A stretch of DNA of 53,144 bases from Streptomyces omiyaensis (lineage in GTDB: Bacteria; Actinomycetota; Actinomycetes; Streptomycetales; Streptomycetaceae), in NCBI RefSeq assembly GCF_014650895.1, contig NZ_BMVV01000036.1, positions 1 through 53,144 of the forward strand, in the 5' to 3' direction. Below the pieces are notes generated by a model. It saw only the letters and a program-made list of their open reading frames with translations. It was not told where the DNA came from and did not search any database. Below are positions 29,098-37,370 of the stretch, piece by piece (positions within the stretch are counted from its first letter, which is position 1; each line of letters starts with the position of its first letter). A program made the translations under genes and the position numbers.

Positions 29098-31782
29098 TCA
29101 GTGTCCGGGGAGCAGGCGTTCCTGCCGGGCCTGGACGAGGCCGCGCCACGCGGAGCGGACCTCGTCCTCGCTCTTGGTCCAGCGGACGGTCGAGGGCGCG
29201 GGAAGGGGGAGGTCGGCCATGAAGTGGGCGATGTCGGTGAAGTAGGCGAAGTCGCCGGTGGTGGTGAGCGTGCGGAGCCGGCCGATGGTGGCGGCGAGGT
29301 CCTGGTCCGCGCCGCGGACGGCGTGGTGGAAGGCGAGGGCGAGTTCGACGAACCGGTGGAGGAAGGGGAGCCCCGCGGTCTCGATGTCGGTCCGCAGGTT
29401 CTCGGCGCGGGCGGCGACGTCGCGGTCGCTGGTTCCGGCGTCCTTGATCAGGGCGACGACCTGGGTGAGGAGGGTGTTGGAGCGCTGGTCGAGCCCGTCG
29501 AGGAGCTGGTGGGCGTAGGCGAGCTCGTCGGCGGCGCGGTCGGGGTCGGCGAAGGAGACGGCCAGCGCGAGGCGGACCTGCATCATGGCGCGCTCGCCTG
29601 CGGCATTGTGCTGTTCGGCTTCGGCGCGGCCGGCTTCGAAGGCGGTGATGGCGGCTGCGGTGTCGGCGTGGGACCAGTGGATGTCGCCGAGGACGCGGTG
29701 GTGGCGGCCCTTCCAGCCCAGGGTGGGGACGGCGGCCAGGGCGGTGGGGAAGTCGCCGGCGAGGCGGGCCAGGTTGGCGAGCGCCCGGCGGGCCTTGACG
29801 GCGAGGCGGCCGCCCGTGTCGGCGACCTGCTGCATGCCGGTGCGGGCGGCGTCGTTGTGGCTGAGGTCCTTGTGGGCCTTGGCCCGGTAGTAGAGGGCCA
29901 TCTCGGTCAGCTCGGCGGGCAGCAGGCCGGTGTCCAGGACGGCGGTGAGGCGGTCGGCGGTGCGCCGGCGGTGCTCGCGCTGGCGGCGGGCGATCGCGGT
30001 GAGGAGCTCGGCCACGGCGTCGGCCGGAGTGTCCGGGGCGCCGGTGGCGGTGGTGGGTGGGGTGAGGGGTTCCCAGATGGAGTCGTCGGTGTAGACGAAG
30101 GCGGCGTCGATGAGCCAGCCCAGGCCGGTCAGGCGGTGGTCGCGGGCCAGGCGCAGGCCCTGGCGCAGGCACGCGACGAGGAGCATCCGGCTGGGGGCGA
30201 GGGCCGCGGCCCTCGCCCACTGGTCGCCGAGGGCGGCCAGGGCGCGGCCGGCGGCCTGATGCCAGTCGGCGTCCGTCCAGCGGTCGTCGCTGTGTTCGTC
30301 CTCCTGTACGGCGCTGCGGATCGCGCGGTGCAGGTGGTAGGGCCACAGGGCGTAGGGGTCCTCGGTGACCAGGGGCCGCTCGACCAGGCGGCGGGCCGGG
30401 GCCTGCTGGGGAAGGCCGGCCGTCCGGGTGGCCAGGTCGAGGTCGAAGGCGTCCAGCAGGGCGACGGAGCGCAGCAGGTGTCGTTCCTCGGGGGTGAGGT
30501 CGGACAGGGTGCGGGCGAGGAGGGCGGGGAAGGTGCAGTCGAAGTCGGCCGCGGTGGGGGTGCGGCCGGTGCGGCGGATCTCCAGGAAGCGGCTCACGGC
30601 GAGGTCGAGGTGGAGGGGCAGGCCGTGGGAGCGGGCGGTGATCGCCGCCCGGATGTCGGCGGCGATGAGGGGCTCGCCGTCGTGGACCAGGCGGCGGGCG
30701 AGGTGGGTCTCGCAGTCTTCGGGGGAGAGGTCGCCGATCAGGAACTGCCGGGCGCCGGAGCCGGCGGCCCGGGGCTGCGGAACGGTCAGGGACGTGGGGG
30801 CGGTGGCCAGGCCGGGCCAGGCGGCGGGGCCGGTCCAGTCGAGCTGGCCGTGGAGGGCGGGGTCGGCCCACTGCAAGCGGCTGCGGCCGCCGATGACGAA
30901 GAAGACGTTGGGCATGAGCCAGACCAGGCGCTGCAGCAGCCGCTCGAAGTCCCGGTGACGGTCCGCGGTGTCCTCGAAGGTGTCCAGCAGGATCACCGGG
31001 GTGAGCCGCTTCTTCGCGGGCAGCTGGTTCAGGTCCCAGGCCAGCAGGTGCGGGTAGTAGGACAGCGCCTCCAGGTCCGGGGTGGCTTCCAGCAGGGCCG
31101 CCGTCCGGGCCGCGCCGGCCAGGGCCCGGGCGCGTTCTTGGCGCTCGCGCAGCGCCGACACGAGCGCGCCGGTGAGCTGGCCGGCCGCGGAACCGACGAG
31201 GCCGGGCAGTGCCAGGGCGGCGGCGACCTCTCCGACTCCGGCCTGCAGCTGCCCGGGCAGCAGGTTGGCAAAGCGGCCCGCCAGCCCGGACCGCCGGACG
31301 TACTCGTCCAGCGGCTCGCCGGGGTGCGTGTGTTCCCAGTAGTTGCGCAGGGCCACGTCGAAGGACACCGTCGTGCGGTCCAGGGCCCCGGCGAGCGCGA
31401 GGCGGATCGTCAGGATGACCCGCTCGAAGTCCGAGCCGGTCGACGCGGCCCTCGACAGATCGATCCGGATGGGCAGAACCCGCTCGGTCCAGGTCGGTGC
31501 GCCCCACTGCTCGGGCCGGTGCTCGGCAGCGGTGAGCGCGGCCTCGATCTTGCGGAGCAGGGTCGACTTACCCACCCCGCCGACACCGTGGAAGACGATC
31601 ACGTTGGTGCGGGGCGCCTCGAGGTCCTCCACGTCGAAGGCACCGCCGGCGACGCGGCGCAGGTGCTCCTCCAGGGCGGCGGCCACCACGGCCCACTGGC
31701 TGTTGCGGTCGGTGAACGCCTCCGCGACGTCGAACGCCGACGGGTCGTTGGAGCTGAACAGCGCACGCAGGTTGTCGGCCAT
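29098..31782 (-). CDS. STAND-type NTPase with TPR-like C-terminus, 894 aa
   Basis: ATG with GGGGGGACC upstream. Residues 61-80: VIVFHGVGGVGKSTLLRKIE with Walker A 66-74; Walker B VILLDTFED 263-271; sensor-like FFVIGGRSRLQW about 300; winged-helix/arm region with HGLPLHLDLAVSRF; 430-520 (LARTLSDLTPEERHLLRSVA, WPYHLHRAIRSAV); 560-890 helical repeats of TPR type (YYRAKAHKDLSHNDAARTGM, RALANLARLAGDFPTALAAV, GERAMMQVRLALAVSFADPD). This is the STAND layout (NACHT/AP-ATPase relatives): a ligand-sensing switch that oligomerises. No separate effector domain is visible in the first 55 residues, so the output is unknown. Candidate regulator or defence sensor. Confidence 0.85.
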   Translation of the reverse strand: MADNLRALFSSNDPSAFDVAEAFTDRNSQWAVVAAALEEHLRRVAGGAFDVEDLEAPRTNVIVFHGVGGVGKSTLLRKIEAALTAAEHRPEQWGAPTWTERVLPIRIDLSRAASTGSDFERVILTIRLALAGALDRTTVSFDVALRNYWEHTHPGEPLDEYVRRSGLAGRFANLLPGQLQAGVGEVAAALALPGLVGSAAGQLTGALVSALRERQERARALAGAARTAALLEATPDLEALSYYPHLLAWDLNQLPAKKRLTPVILLDTFEDTADRHRDFERLLQRLVWLMPNVFFVIGGRSRLQWADPALHGQLDWTGPAAWPGLATAPTSLTVPQPRAAGSGARQFLIGDLSPEDCETHLARRLVHDGEPLIAADIRAAITARSHGLPLHLDLAVSRFLEIRRTGRTPTAADFDCTFPALLARTLSDLTPEERHLLRSVALLDAFDLDLATRTAGLPQQAPARRLVERPLVTEDPYALWPYHLHRAIRSAVQEDEHSDDRWTDADWHQAAGRALAALGDQWARAAALAPSRMLLVACLRQGLRLARDHRLTGLGWLIDAAFVYTDDSIWEPLTPPTTATGAPDTPADAVAELLTAIARRQREHRRRTADRLTAVLDTGLLPAELTEMALYYRAKAHKDLSHNDAARTGMQQVADTGGRLAVKARRALANLARLAGDFPTALAAVPTLGWKGRHHRVLGDIHWSHADTAAAITAFEAGRAEAEQHNAAGERAMMQVRLALAVSFADPDRAADELAYAHQLLDGLDQRSNTLLTQVVALIKDAGTSDRDVAARAENLRTDIETAGLPFLHRFVELALAFHHAVRGADQDLAATIGRLRTLTTTGDFAYFTDIAHFMADLPLPAPSTVRWTKSEDEVRSAWRGLVQARQERLLPGH

Positions 31783-31940
31783 GGTCCCCCCAGGTGATCG
31801 TCTGCGTCCCAACCTATGCCGCCCGGCACGCCCTGGAGGACACTCCGCTCGGCACGTCCGGTGCCCGCCGGTGGTGGACTGGATATCGGCCCCGGCCGAC
31901 AATGATCCTTTTGCCGTCACCCTAGTGAAGGTTGGTTCCC

Positions 31941-32228
31941 GTGCACGATCCGGCATCCCCCTCCAGCTCCTCCGAGCCGGCCGACGAAATCAGCCGCCGG
32001 GCCCCCGCCGACGTGGTGGAGGAGGTGATGGCCTGGTACAGCCGGGCGATCCTGGCCGAACGCCGCGCACCCAACTCCTCTCCGGAGCGGCTGGAGCAGC
32101 TGCTCGCCCAGCGGCAGGAGTGCGTGCGTGACCGGGCGCGGCTGGAGGAGGCCGACGCCGAGGAGACCGCCCGGATCACCGCCTCCTACGCGGCCCGCCT
32201 GCGGGAGCTCGGGGCCACCGGCCCGTAG
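31941..32228 (+). CDS. Small coiled-coil protein divergent from STAND gene
   Basis: 95 aa, GTG with GAAGG upstream. Residues 1-20 polar and Ser/Pro-rich; 22-90 charged helix (ADVVEEVMAWYSRAILAERR, LEQLLAQRQECVRDRARLEE, ADAEETARITASYAARLREL), a probable coiled coil. It shares its promoter region with the STAND gene and overlaps the end of the double-zeta gene by 43 bp convergently. Possibly a partner or antidote for either neighbour; this is inference from position only. Confidence 0.6.
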   Translation: MHDPASPSSSSEPADEISRRAPADVVEEVMAWYSRAILAERRAPNSSPERLEQLLAQRQECVRDRARLEEADAEETARITASYAARLRELGATGP

Positions 32229-34015
32229 CCGTCGCCGTCGTCAGCCTTCGGCAAGGGGAGGGCGGCTACGGTCGCGGGACCGGCGAGGCGACGCGGCTGG
32301 AGGTGCGCGGGCATCAGCGCCCGCGCCAGCCGGGTGATCTGCTCGATGTCGTGGCGGTAGTGCGGGAGCTCGGCGCGCAGACGGCGCTGGACGGCTCGGA
32401 AGCGTGCCGCCTCCTGGTCGGTGTAGGGGCGCTGCTGCTCGGCGAGCAGCGTGTCCGCCGCCCTGGCCGGCCGCGCCCAGGAGCCCTTGGGGGTGAGGTC
32501 GTTGCGGTAGAGGACCGTGCCGTCGCGCCCCCACACCAGGACGCGGTCCACCGCCGCTTCCTGTTCGGCCGCGGCCACCGCGTCGGCGAGCACCGTGAAG
32601 TGGTGGTCGTGCCCGGCCGCGGTGGTGAAGCGGCCCTGGCCGCCCAGCCGGTTCACCTCGGCGCAGCGCACCGCGGTGCCCTGTCGGGAGTCCGCCGCCC
32701 GTACGGCCAGCACCACCAGCTCCACCCGGTAGCCCGCCCGCCGGTAGGCCATCGCTCCCTCCACGAAGCCAGCCGCACTGCCGGGGGCGATCTCGATCGT
32801 CACATCCCCGCGCCGCTCCCGTACGGCCGCCTCCGCCATGGCCTGCCAGGCCCGGTAGTCCGCCCGGATGCGCTCGCCGGCCGTGCGCGGCTCCTCGCGC
32901 AGCAGGTCGTAGTAGTCCGGGTGCGACGCCTTGAAGAAGTCGCCGCTGATGTGTGTCGGACGGTCGCGCAGGGCCCGGCGCAGCACCCGGGCCGTGGTCG
33001 ACTTCCCGGATCCGGGCTGGCCCATCACGTACACCGCGACCGGCCGCTCCTGCGGCGTGATGCCCTCCAGGAGGGACGGGGCGATCAGCGTGTCGAAGAT
33101 CCACCGGTGTTCCTCGGCGGAGAGCCGGTGGTAGTCGACGCCCGGCGCCTCCCGCCGGACCTGGACGCCGCGCCGCACGGGCTCGGCCAGCGCGGCCGCG
33201 CGCTCGCCGTCGCGCCGCACCGCAAGAGCCCAGTCCTCGGGTAGTCGCGGATCGTGCGCACGCCGGTCGGCGTCTGCGAGCTGGCGGCGGAAGACGCCGG
33301 TCTCCGCCGCGCTCCACGGACGTAACCGCTCGCCCAGCAGCGCCTCGCGCGCACCGGCCGGCCTCCACCAGCCGCCCTCGGTCGTGAGCTCGTTGGCGTA
33401 CAGGACTTCGCCGGCGCGCCGGACGACAACGACCCGGTCGGCCAGGCGCCCGGCCTCGATGTCCGCGAGGGCGGCGGGCAGCGCGGCGGCGCAGGCGTCG
33501 TGGTTGTCCCACCCGACGTACCGGGCCCGGCCCTCCTCGGCCAGGCGCAGGTACCGGTCCAGCACACCGAGCTGGGAAACAGCCTCCGGCACGGCCAGGG
33601 CCACCACCTCGACCCGGTAGCCGGCCGTGCGGTAGACGGCGAGGGTGGCCAGCCACCCGGCCGGGTCGGCCAGAGCCTCTTCCGCCACCACGTCGAACCG
33701 GCTGCTGCGGGCGAGCGCTTCGACCTCGGCCTGCCAGCGGTAGGTCTCCGGCCGCACCCGCACACCGGCCGTCCGCACGTCCTCGGCCAGGAAGGTGCTG
33801 TAGTGCGGGTGCAGGGCCTTGTAGCCGTCCCGGTCTACCCGCACCGCACCGCCCCGCTGTTCGAGGGCGGCGTGCACCAGGTCCATCACCAGCGTCTTGC
33901 CGCTGCCGGCCTGCCCGGCCACGAACACCACCACCGGGTGCTCCTGCGCCACCGCGCCCGCCAGCAGCTTCGGCGCGATCACCTCGGCGAGCAGCTCGCC
34001 GTACTTCTCCACCAA
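32186..34015 (-). CDS. Tandem zeta-toxin kinase (two fused zeta domains), 609 aa
   Basis: Two homologous halves. First: Walker A GQAGSGKT (34-41), VDRDGYKALHPHY (60-72), RPETYRWQAEVEALA, DVVAEEALADP, then VLYANELTTEGGWWRPA. Second: Walker A GQPGSGKST (332-340), ISGDFFKASHPDYYDLL (356-372), RADYRAWQAMAEAAV, DVTIEIAPGSA, then VLYRNDLTPKGSWARPA. This is the zeta-toxin fold (UDP-GlcNAc or nucleotide-sugar kinase in known cases); both halves keep the P-loop and the aspartate region, including the accessory C-terminal motif, so the gene arose by internal duplication. No epsilon-like antitoxin is adjacent. Start is GTG 34015; a strong hairpin sits just upstream. Confidence 0.85.
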   Translation of the reverse strand: MVEKYGELLAEVIAPKLLAGAVAQEHPVVVFVAGQAGSGKTLVMDLVHAALEQRGGAVRVDRDGYKALHPHYSTFLAEDVRTAGVRVRPETYRWQAEVEALARSSRFDVVAEEALADPAGWLATLAVYRTAGYRVEVVALAVPEAVSQLGVLDRYLRLAEEGRARYVGWDNHDACAAALPAALADIEAGRLADRVVVVRRAGEVLYANELTTEGGWWRPAGAREALLGERLRPWSAAETGVFRRQLADADRRAHDPRLPEDWALAVRRDGERAAALAEPVRRGVQVRREAPGVDYHRLSAEEHRWIFDTLIAPSLLEGITPQERPVAVYVMGQPGSGKSTTARVLRRALRDRPTHISGDFFKASHPDYYDLLREEPRTAGERIRADYRAWQAMAEAAVRERRGDVTIEIAPGSAAGFVEGAMAYRRAGYRVELVVLAVRAADSRQGTAVRCAEVNRLGGQGRFTTAAGHDHHFTVLADAVAAAEQEAAVDRVLVWGRDGTVLYRNDLTPKGSWARPARAADTLLAEQQRPYTDQEAARFRAVQRRLRAELPHYRHDIEQITRLARALMPAHLQPRRLAGPATVAALPLPKADDGDGYGPVAPSSRRRAA

Positions 34016-34054
34016 CGTCTCCCGGCCGCGTTCGAGCTCTTCTGACTCCTCCGT

Positions 34055-34100
34055 GCCCGTTCCGGCCCGCCGCAGGGGCCTGCGGCGGGCCGGAACGGGC
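34055..34100 (-). terminator. Perfect 22-bp stem hairpin between RAMA and zeta genes
   Basis: Arms 34055-34076 and 34079-34100 are perfect complements (start GCCCGTTCCGGCCCGCCG) with only GG between them. It separates the RAMA gene from the zeta gene on the same strand. No promoter is obvious in the remaining 40 bp before the zeta start, so the stem may attenuate zeta expression. Confidence 0.8.
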
Positions 34101-34108
34101 GCAGCGTC

Positions 34109-34513
34109 CTACTGGGCGTCCAGTTCCCGGCGCAGTTCGTCCAGCGTTCGGCCGTCACCCTCGACATGCCACAGGGTCCAGCCGTTGATGACGTTGCCCG
34201 TGACGGCCTCTGCCGCCTTCGACGGCGAGGGGAACACGGAGGAGTGACCGTCGACGATGAGCTGCCCGTCGGCGGTCACGACCGCGCGGCCCGACCGGTT
34301 GGCTCGGCGCTGGTGGAAGGTGAGGACGGTGTCCGGCTTCAGCAGGCCGGCCTGCATCAGCGCGGCGAGCGGCCCGTGCGGGATGGCCGGCGAGGCCGTC
34401 GCGCCGTCGGATCCGCTGCCGAGGGACAGGGTGACGTGGATGGTGTCGTCGCCGCTCGCGCTCGTGAGCCGGGCGATCACGGCGGGGTCGAAGTGGATGC
34501 TGAGAGTGGCCAT
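34109..34513 (-). CDS. RAMA-domain protein (modified-DNA reader-like), 134 aa
   Basis: ATG with AGGAG upstream. Residues 1-55 (MATLSIHFDPAVIARLTSAS, DDTIHVTLSLGSGSDG) form a small domain; residues 58-134 match the RAMA/DUF4357 pattern: HGPLAALMQAGLLKPDTVLT, GRAVVTADGQLIVDGHSSVF, SPSKAAEAVTGNVINGWTLW. RAMA domains accompany restriction and methylation genes and are thought to read modified DNA. Two methyltransferases lie upstream, but their family (below) is not obviously DNA-specific. Own promoter at 34566-34595. Confidence 0.75.
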   Translation of the reverse strand: MATLSIHFDPAVIARLTSASGDDTIHVTLSLGSGSDGATASPAIPHGPLAALMQAGLLKPDTVLTFHQRRANRSGRAVVTADGQLIVDGHSSVFPSPSKAAEAVTGNVINGWTLWHVEGDGRTLDELRRELDAQ

Positions 34514-34565
34514 GCGTTCTCCTGCCATCGAGGCCCCAGGACCTGTTTCGCTGACTTACGCTTCG

Positions 34566-34595
34566 ATATTAAGCAGCATAAGCAGCTCGAATCAA
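34566..34595 (-). promoter_or_regulatory. Promoter for the RAMA gene
   Basis: On the minus strand TTGATT (34595-34590), 18-bp spacer, TAATAT (34571-34566), followed about 50 bases later by the RAMA ATG. Unusually AT-rich for this replicon; contains the direct repeat AAGCAGC twice in the spacer. Confidence 0.65.
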
Positions 34596-34732
34596 CTTCG
34601 CATGTCAGTGATTCAGCAGAAGTGTGGAGGGGAAACCGCCGAACGTCCGCTCCTCGCCGCGAGCCGGCCTGCCGAGCCGTGTGACGCAAGGGCGGCGGGG
34701 GCAGGCCGACGGTGCTTCAAGCGGGCGGGCGG

Positions 34733-35515
34733 CTACGGCCTGGTGGCGATGACGGCTTCGATGGGGACGGTGTTCTCGAAGACGCCGCTCGGGCTGAACG
34801 CGGTGAGCTCACGGCGCAGGAGCTCGTCGAAGGCGGCCTGCCGGGTGCCGAGGACGGCGGGGCTGGAGTAGGAGAAGGAGTACTGCAGGCCGACGAGCTC
34901 GTCCAGGGTGCGGGCGAAGGTCTGGTCCCAGCGGGCGGTCTCGATGCGGGAGAACGCGGAGCGGGCGAGGGCGTCGTCCCGGCCTTCGGCGGGGTGGGCG
35001 GCGGGACCGTGCTCCTGGCGGTAGCCGGGGCCGATGACGTCGGTGCAGACGCGGTCGATGATGTCGAGCCACGCCGGCCTGGGCGCGCTGGCCCTGGGGC
35101 CGGTGGAGACGAGGACGACGCCGCCTCCGTCGCGGATGAGGGTGTCGAGGTCGGCCAGCACCTGGTCCTGGTTCATCCACTGGAAGGACTTGCCCATCGT
35201 GCACAGGTGGAGCAGGGGCAGACCCATGCCGGTGAGACCGGCGGCGTCGCCGCACGCCCAGGTGATGTTCCCGGCGCCGTGCACGGCCGCGGCCTTGCGG
35301 CCCTCGCGGATCATCGCCGGTTCGATGTCGATCGCGTGGACGTGGCCGGCCCGTGCGGCGAGGGGGATGGTGATGGTGCCCGGCCCGCAGCCGAGGTCGA
35401 GGACCGTCTGGGTCCCGTCGAGGCCGAAGCGGTCGACCAGGAGGGTGAAGAACTCCTCGGGGTAGTGGGGGCGGAAGGCGGCGTAGTGGTGTGCGGCGGA
35501 GGCGAAGGTCGTCAC
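34733..35515 (-). CDS. SAM-dependent methyltransferase A (class I)
   Basis: 260 aa; GTG overlaps the stop of methyltransferase B (GTGA), GGAGC upstream. Motif I VLDLGCGPG (38-46), post-I acidic end of strand AIDIEPAMI, ITWACGDAAG with the motif III Asp, and the LCTMGKSFQWMN stretch in the place of motif IV. Length and the start FASAAHHYAAFRPHYPEEFF fit small-molecule methyltransferases of the UbiE/Tam group. A close paralogue of the next gene (same YSFSYSSPAVLG and IEAVIATRP ends), so a tandem duplication. Substrate unknown; inside the island with nucleotidyltransferase and kinase. Confidence 0.85.
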   Translation of the reverse strand: MTTFASAAHHYAAFRPHYPEEFFTLLVDRFGLDGTQTVLDLGCGPGTITIPLAARAGHVHAIDIEPAMIREGRKAAAVHGAGNITWACGDAAGLTGMGLPLLHLCTMGKSFQWMNQDQVLADLDTLIRDGGGVVLVSTGPRASAPRPAWLDIIDRVCTDVIGPGYRQEHGPAAHPAEGRDDALARSAFSRIETARWDQTFARTLDELVGLQYSFSYSSPAVLGTRQAAFDELLRRELTAFSPSGVFENTVPIEAVIATRP

Positions 35516-36327
35516 GGGGTGGTGCTCCTTCCGGGGCGGGTGGCGATGAGGACTTCGGTGCGGATCACCTCGTGGTAGAGGCCCGAGGGGTCGTGGTCGA
35601 GGAGCGCTTGGCGCAGGTCGCGGGTGAACGCGTCCAGGCGGTCTCCGAGGAGGGCGGGGGTGGAGTAGGAGTTGGACAGCTGCAGTCCGACGAGCTGGTC
35701 GAGGTCGCGCGTCACGTGCTGGTCCAGGGACGCGAGCTCGACGCGGGAGAACGGCGAGCGCTTCAGGGTGTCGGTGAAGCGGTCTTCGGGTTCGGGGTAG
35801 GTGCCGGTGCCGGCGCGGCGTACGGGCCCGAGGTAGGCGGTGCGGACCTGGGCGATGACGGGCGCCCAGGCGGGCAGTGGCGTGGTGCCGGGCGGGCCGG
35901 CGGAGGCGATGACGATGCCGCCGGCGGGGGTGATGAGCGTGTCGAGGTCGGCCAGGACGCGGGGCCGGTCGAACCAGTGGAACGACTTGGCCATGACGCA
36001 CAGGTCGATCGGGGGCAGGCCCAGGGCGGTGATCTGGGTGGAGTCGCCTCTGATCCACTCGATGTTCCCGGCGCCGCGCTGGGCGGCGAGGCGGGCGCCG
36101 GCGGCGAGCATCCCGGGCTCGGGGTCGATGGCGTAGAGACGGTCGACATGCGGCGCCAGCGGCAGGGCGGACATGCCCGGGCCGCAGCCCAGGTCCATGG
36201 CCGTCTGGGTGCCGTCGAGGCCGAACCGCTCGGCCAGGAGCGCGAAGAACTCGTCGGGGTACCAGGGGCGGAAGCGGACGTAGTGCTCCGCTGCCGATGC
36301 GAACAGAGCGGTCGGATCTGCTGTCAC
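35512..36327 (-). CDS. SAM-dependent methyltransferase B (class I), paralogue of A
   Basis: 271 aa, GTG with AAGGAAGG upstream. Motif I AMDLGCGPG (43-51), YAIDPEPGMLAAGARL, IEWIRGDSTQI, LCVMAKSFHWFDRPRVLADL. The N-terminus ASAAEHYVRFRPWYPDEFFA and the C-terminus LQLSNSYSTPALLGDRLDAF/TEVLIATRP match methyltransferase A throughout. Two adjacent diverged copies suggest two sequential or alternative methylations. The gene is 26 bp after the nucleotidyltransferase gene, same operon. Confidence 0.85.
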   Translation of the reverse strand: MTADPTALFASAAEHYVRFRPWYPDEFFALLAERFGLDGTQTAMDLGCGPGMSALPLAPHVDRLYAIDPEPGMLAAGARLAAQRGAGNIEWIRGDSTQITALGLPPIDLCVMAKSFHWFDRPRVLADLDTLITPAGGIVIASAGPPGTTPLPAWAPVIAQVRTAYLGPVRRAGTGTYPEPEDRFTDTLKRSPFSRVELASLDQHVTRDLDQLVGLQLSNSYSTPALLGDRLDAFTRDLRQALLDHDPSGLYHEVIRTEVLIATRPGRSTTP

Positions 36328-36353
36328 GGCGGGCCTTCCTTCGCGGACAGGGG

Positions 36354-37370
36354 TTATCGGGCGAGGGTGGCGAGGTAAGACTCGGCGGCGGTCCAGGGGG
36401 TGAGCTCGATGCCGAAGCCGGAGCGAGGCCCGTCGGTGGTGTGGACGAGCCGGCCCGACAGGTAGACGGTGTCGCCGGTGCGGAACGCCCCGGTGTAGGC
36501 GCCCAGGTAGGAGCGCATGTGGGTGATGCGGCGGGCGAAGATCTCGGGGTCGTCGACGGTGGACTGGATGACGGTGTCCACGCCGATGCCGTACAGCGCC
36601 GGCGTGGCCAGGCCCTGGGCGTCGTCGGTGATGGTGGCGACGACGCTGATCGCGCCGACCTCCTTGGTGGTGACGCCGGTGAAGGTGGCGTCGCCGTCGT
36701 CGCGCAGGGGCTCGCAGTTGATGTGCGCGTCGGCCCCGGCGGTGAGTCCCTGCAACTTGCGGGTCTCCTGGCGCATCAGGACGTCGAAGGAGCTGCCCGT
36801 CATGTACTTGGCGCGGCGCAGGTACAGCCGGGTCAGCGCGTCGCCCTCGTACGGGCGTATGAGCGTGCGGTCGGAGAAGAGTTCGCGGGCGGCTTCGTAG
36901 CCGCGGGGCCCGTAGCAGACGAGGTCGACGTCGGAGCGCGCGTTGAAGCAGCCGACGAGGAACGAGCCGGTCACGCCGATCACGTCCTGGGCGTCGAGGT
37001 CGACGACGCGGTCGATGACGGCCTTCAGGTCCCGGGAGACGGCGAAGTCGCCGAGGAGCTCGGGCGTCTGGTGCAGGACGGCCAGGGCGTGGCGGCAGGA
37101 GTAGTGCCGGACGACGTCGTGGCGGGGCACGCCGGTGATGACGCAGCCGATCGTGTCGGAGTAGAGGTAGCACTCGGGCCGGTCGGCGAGGATGCCAAAG
37201 GCCTTGGAGACGACCGTGTTCTGCCGGTAGGTGCGCCCGAATAACTGCCGGTCGCCCTTGTCGTCCGGGTAGTACTTCACGTACCCGAGGTAGTGGCTGG
37301 GCGGGTGGACATCGCCGATGACCTTGAAGACCACGCCATGGCGGTCCAGGAGGTAGTCGCGGTCACGCAC
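36354..37370 (-). CDS. Nucleotidyltransferase (pol-beta superfamily, archaeal-like)
   Basis: 338 aa from GTG 37370, which overlaps the kinase stop by 8 bp; an ATG 28 codons earlier would extend it with a Ser/Pro tail. N-terminal domain HGVVFKVIGDVHPPSHYLGY, VKYYPDDKGDRQLFGRTYRQ; catalytic motif GSFLVGCFNARSDVDLVCYG (135-154) gives the GS-x10-DxD signature of nucleotidyltransferases; C-terminal TITDDAQGLATPALYGIGVD and a beta-rich end. The N-terminal part is of a type I associate with archaeal predicted nucleotidyltransferases. It would transfer NMP to a small molecule, RNA or protein. Start codon uncertain. Confidence 0.8.
   Translation of the reverse strand: MRDRDYLLDRHGVVFKVIGDVHPPSHYLGYVKYYPDDKGDRQLFGRTYRQNTVVSKAFGILADRPECYLYSDTIGCVITGVPRHDVVRHYSCRHALAVLHQTPELLGDFAVSRDLKAVIDRVVDLDAQDVIGVTGSFLVGCFNARSDVDLVCYGPRGYEAARELFSDRTLIRPYEGDALTRLYLRRAKYMTGSSFDVLMRQETRKLQGLTAGADAHINCEPLRDDGDATFTGVTTKEVGAISVVATITDDAQGLATPALYGIGVDTVIQSTVDDPEIFARRITHMRSYLGAYTGAFRTGDTVYLSGRLVHTTDGPRSGFGIELTPWTAAESYLATLAR

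Noticed and set aside
29017..31797. Very long open frame opposite the STAND gene (and similar long antisense frames opposite the TraB-like, DUF2637 and Tap genes)
   Set aside because: In very high-GC DNA the complement of a real gene is often open. These frames are Gly/Ala/Arg-rich without domains, while the opposite strand shows clear motifs and ribosome-binding sites.
34109..36327. A restriction-modification system (RAMA plus two methyltransferases)
   Set aside because: The methyltransferases resemble small-molecule enzymes, lack DNA methyltransferase motifs such as DPPY or PC, and no endonuclease is adjacent.
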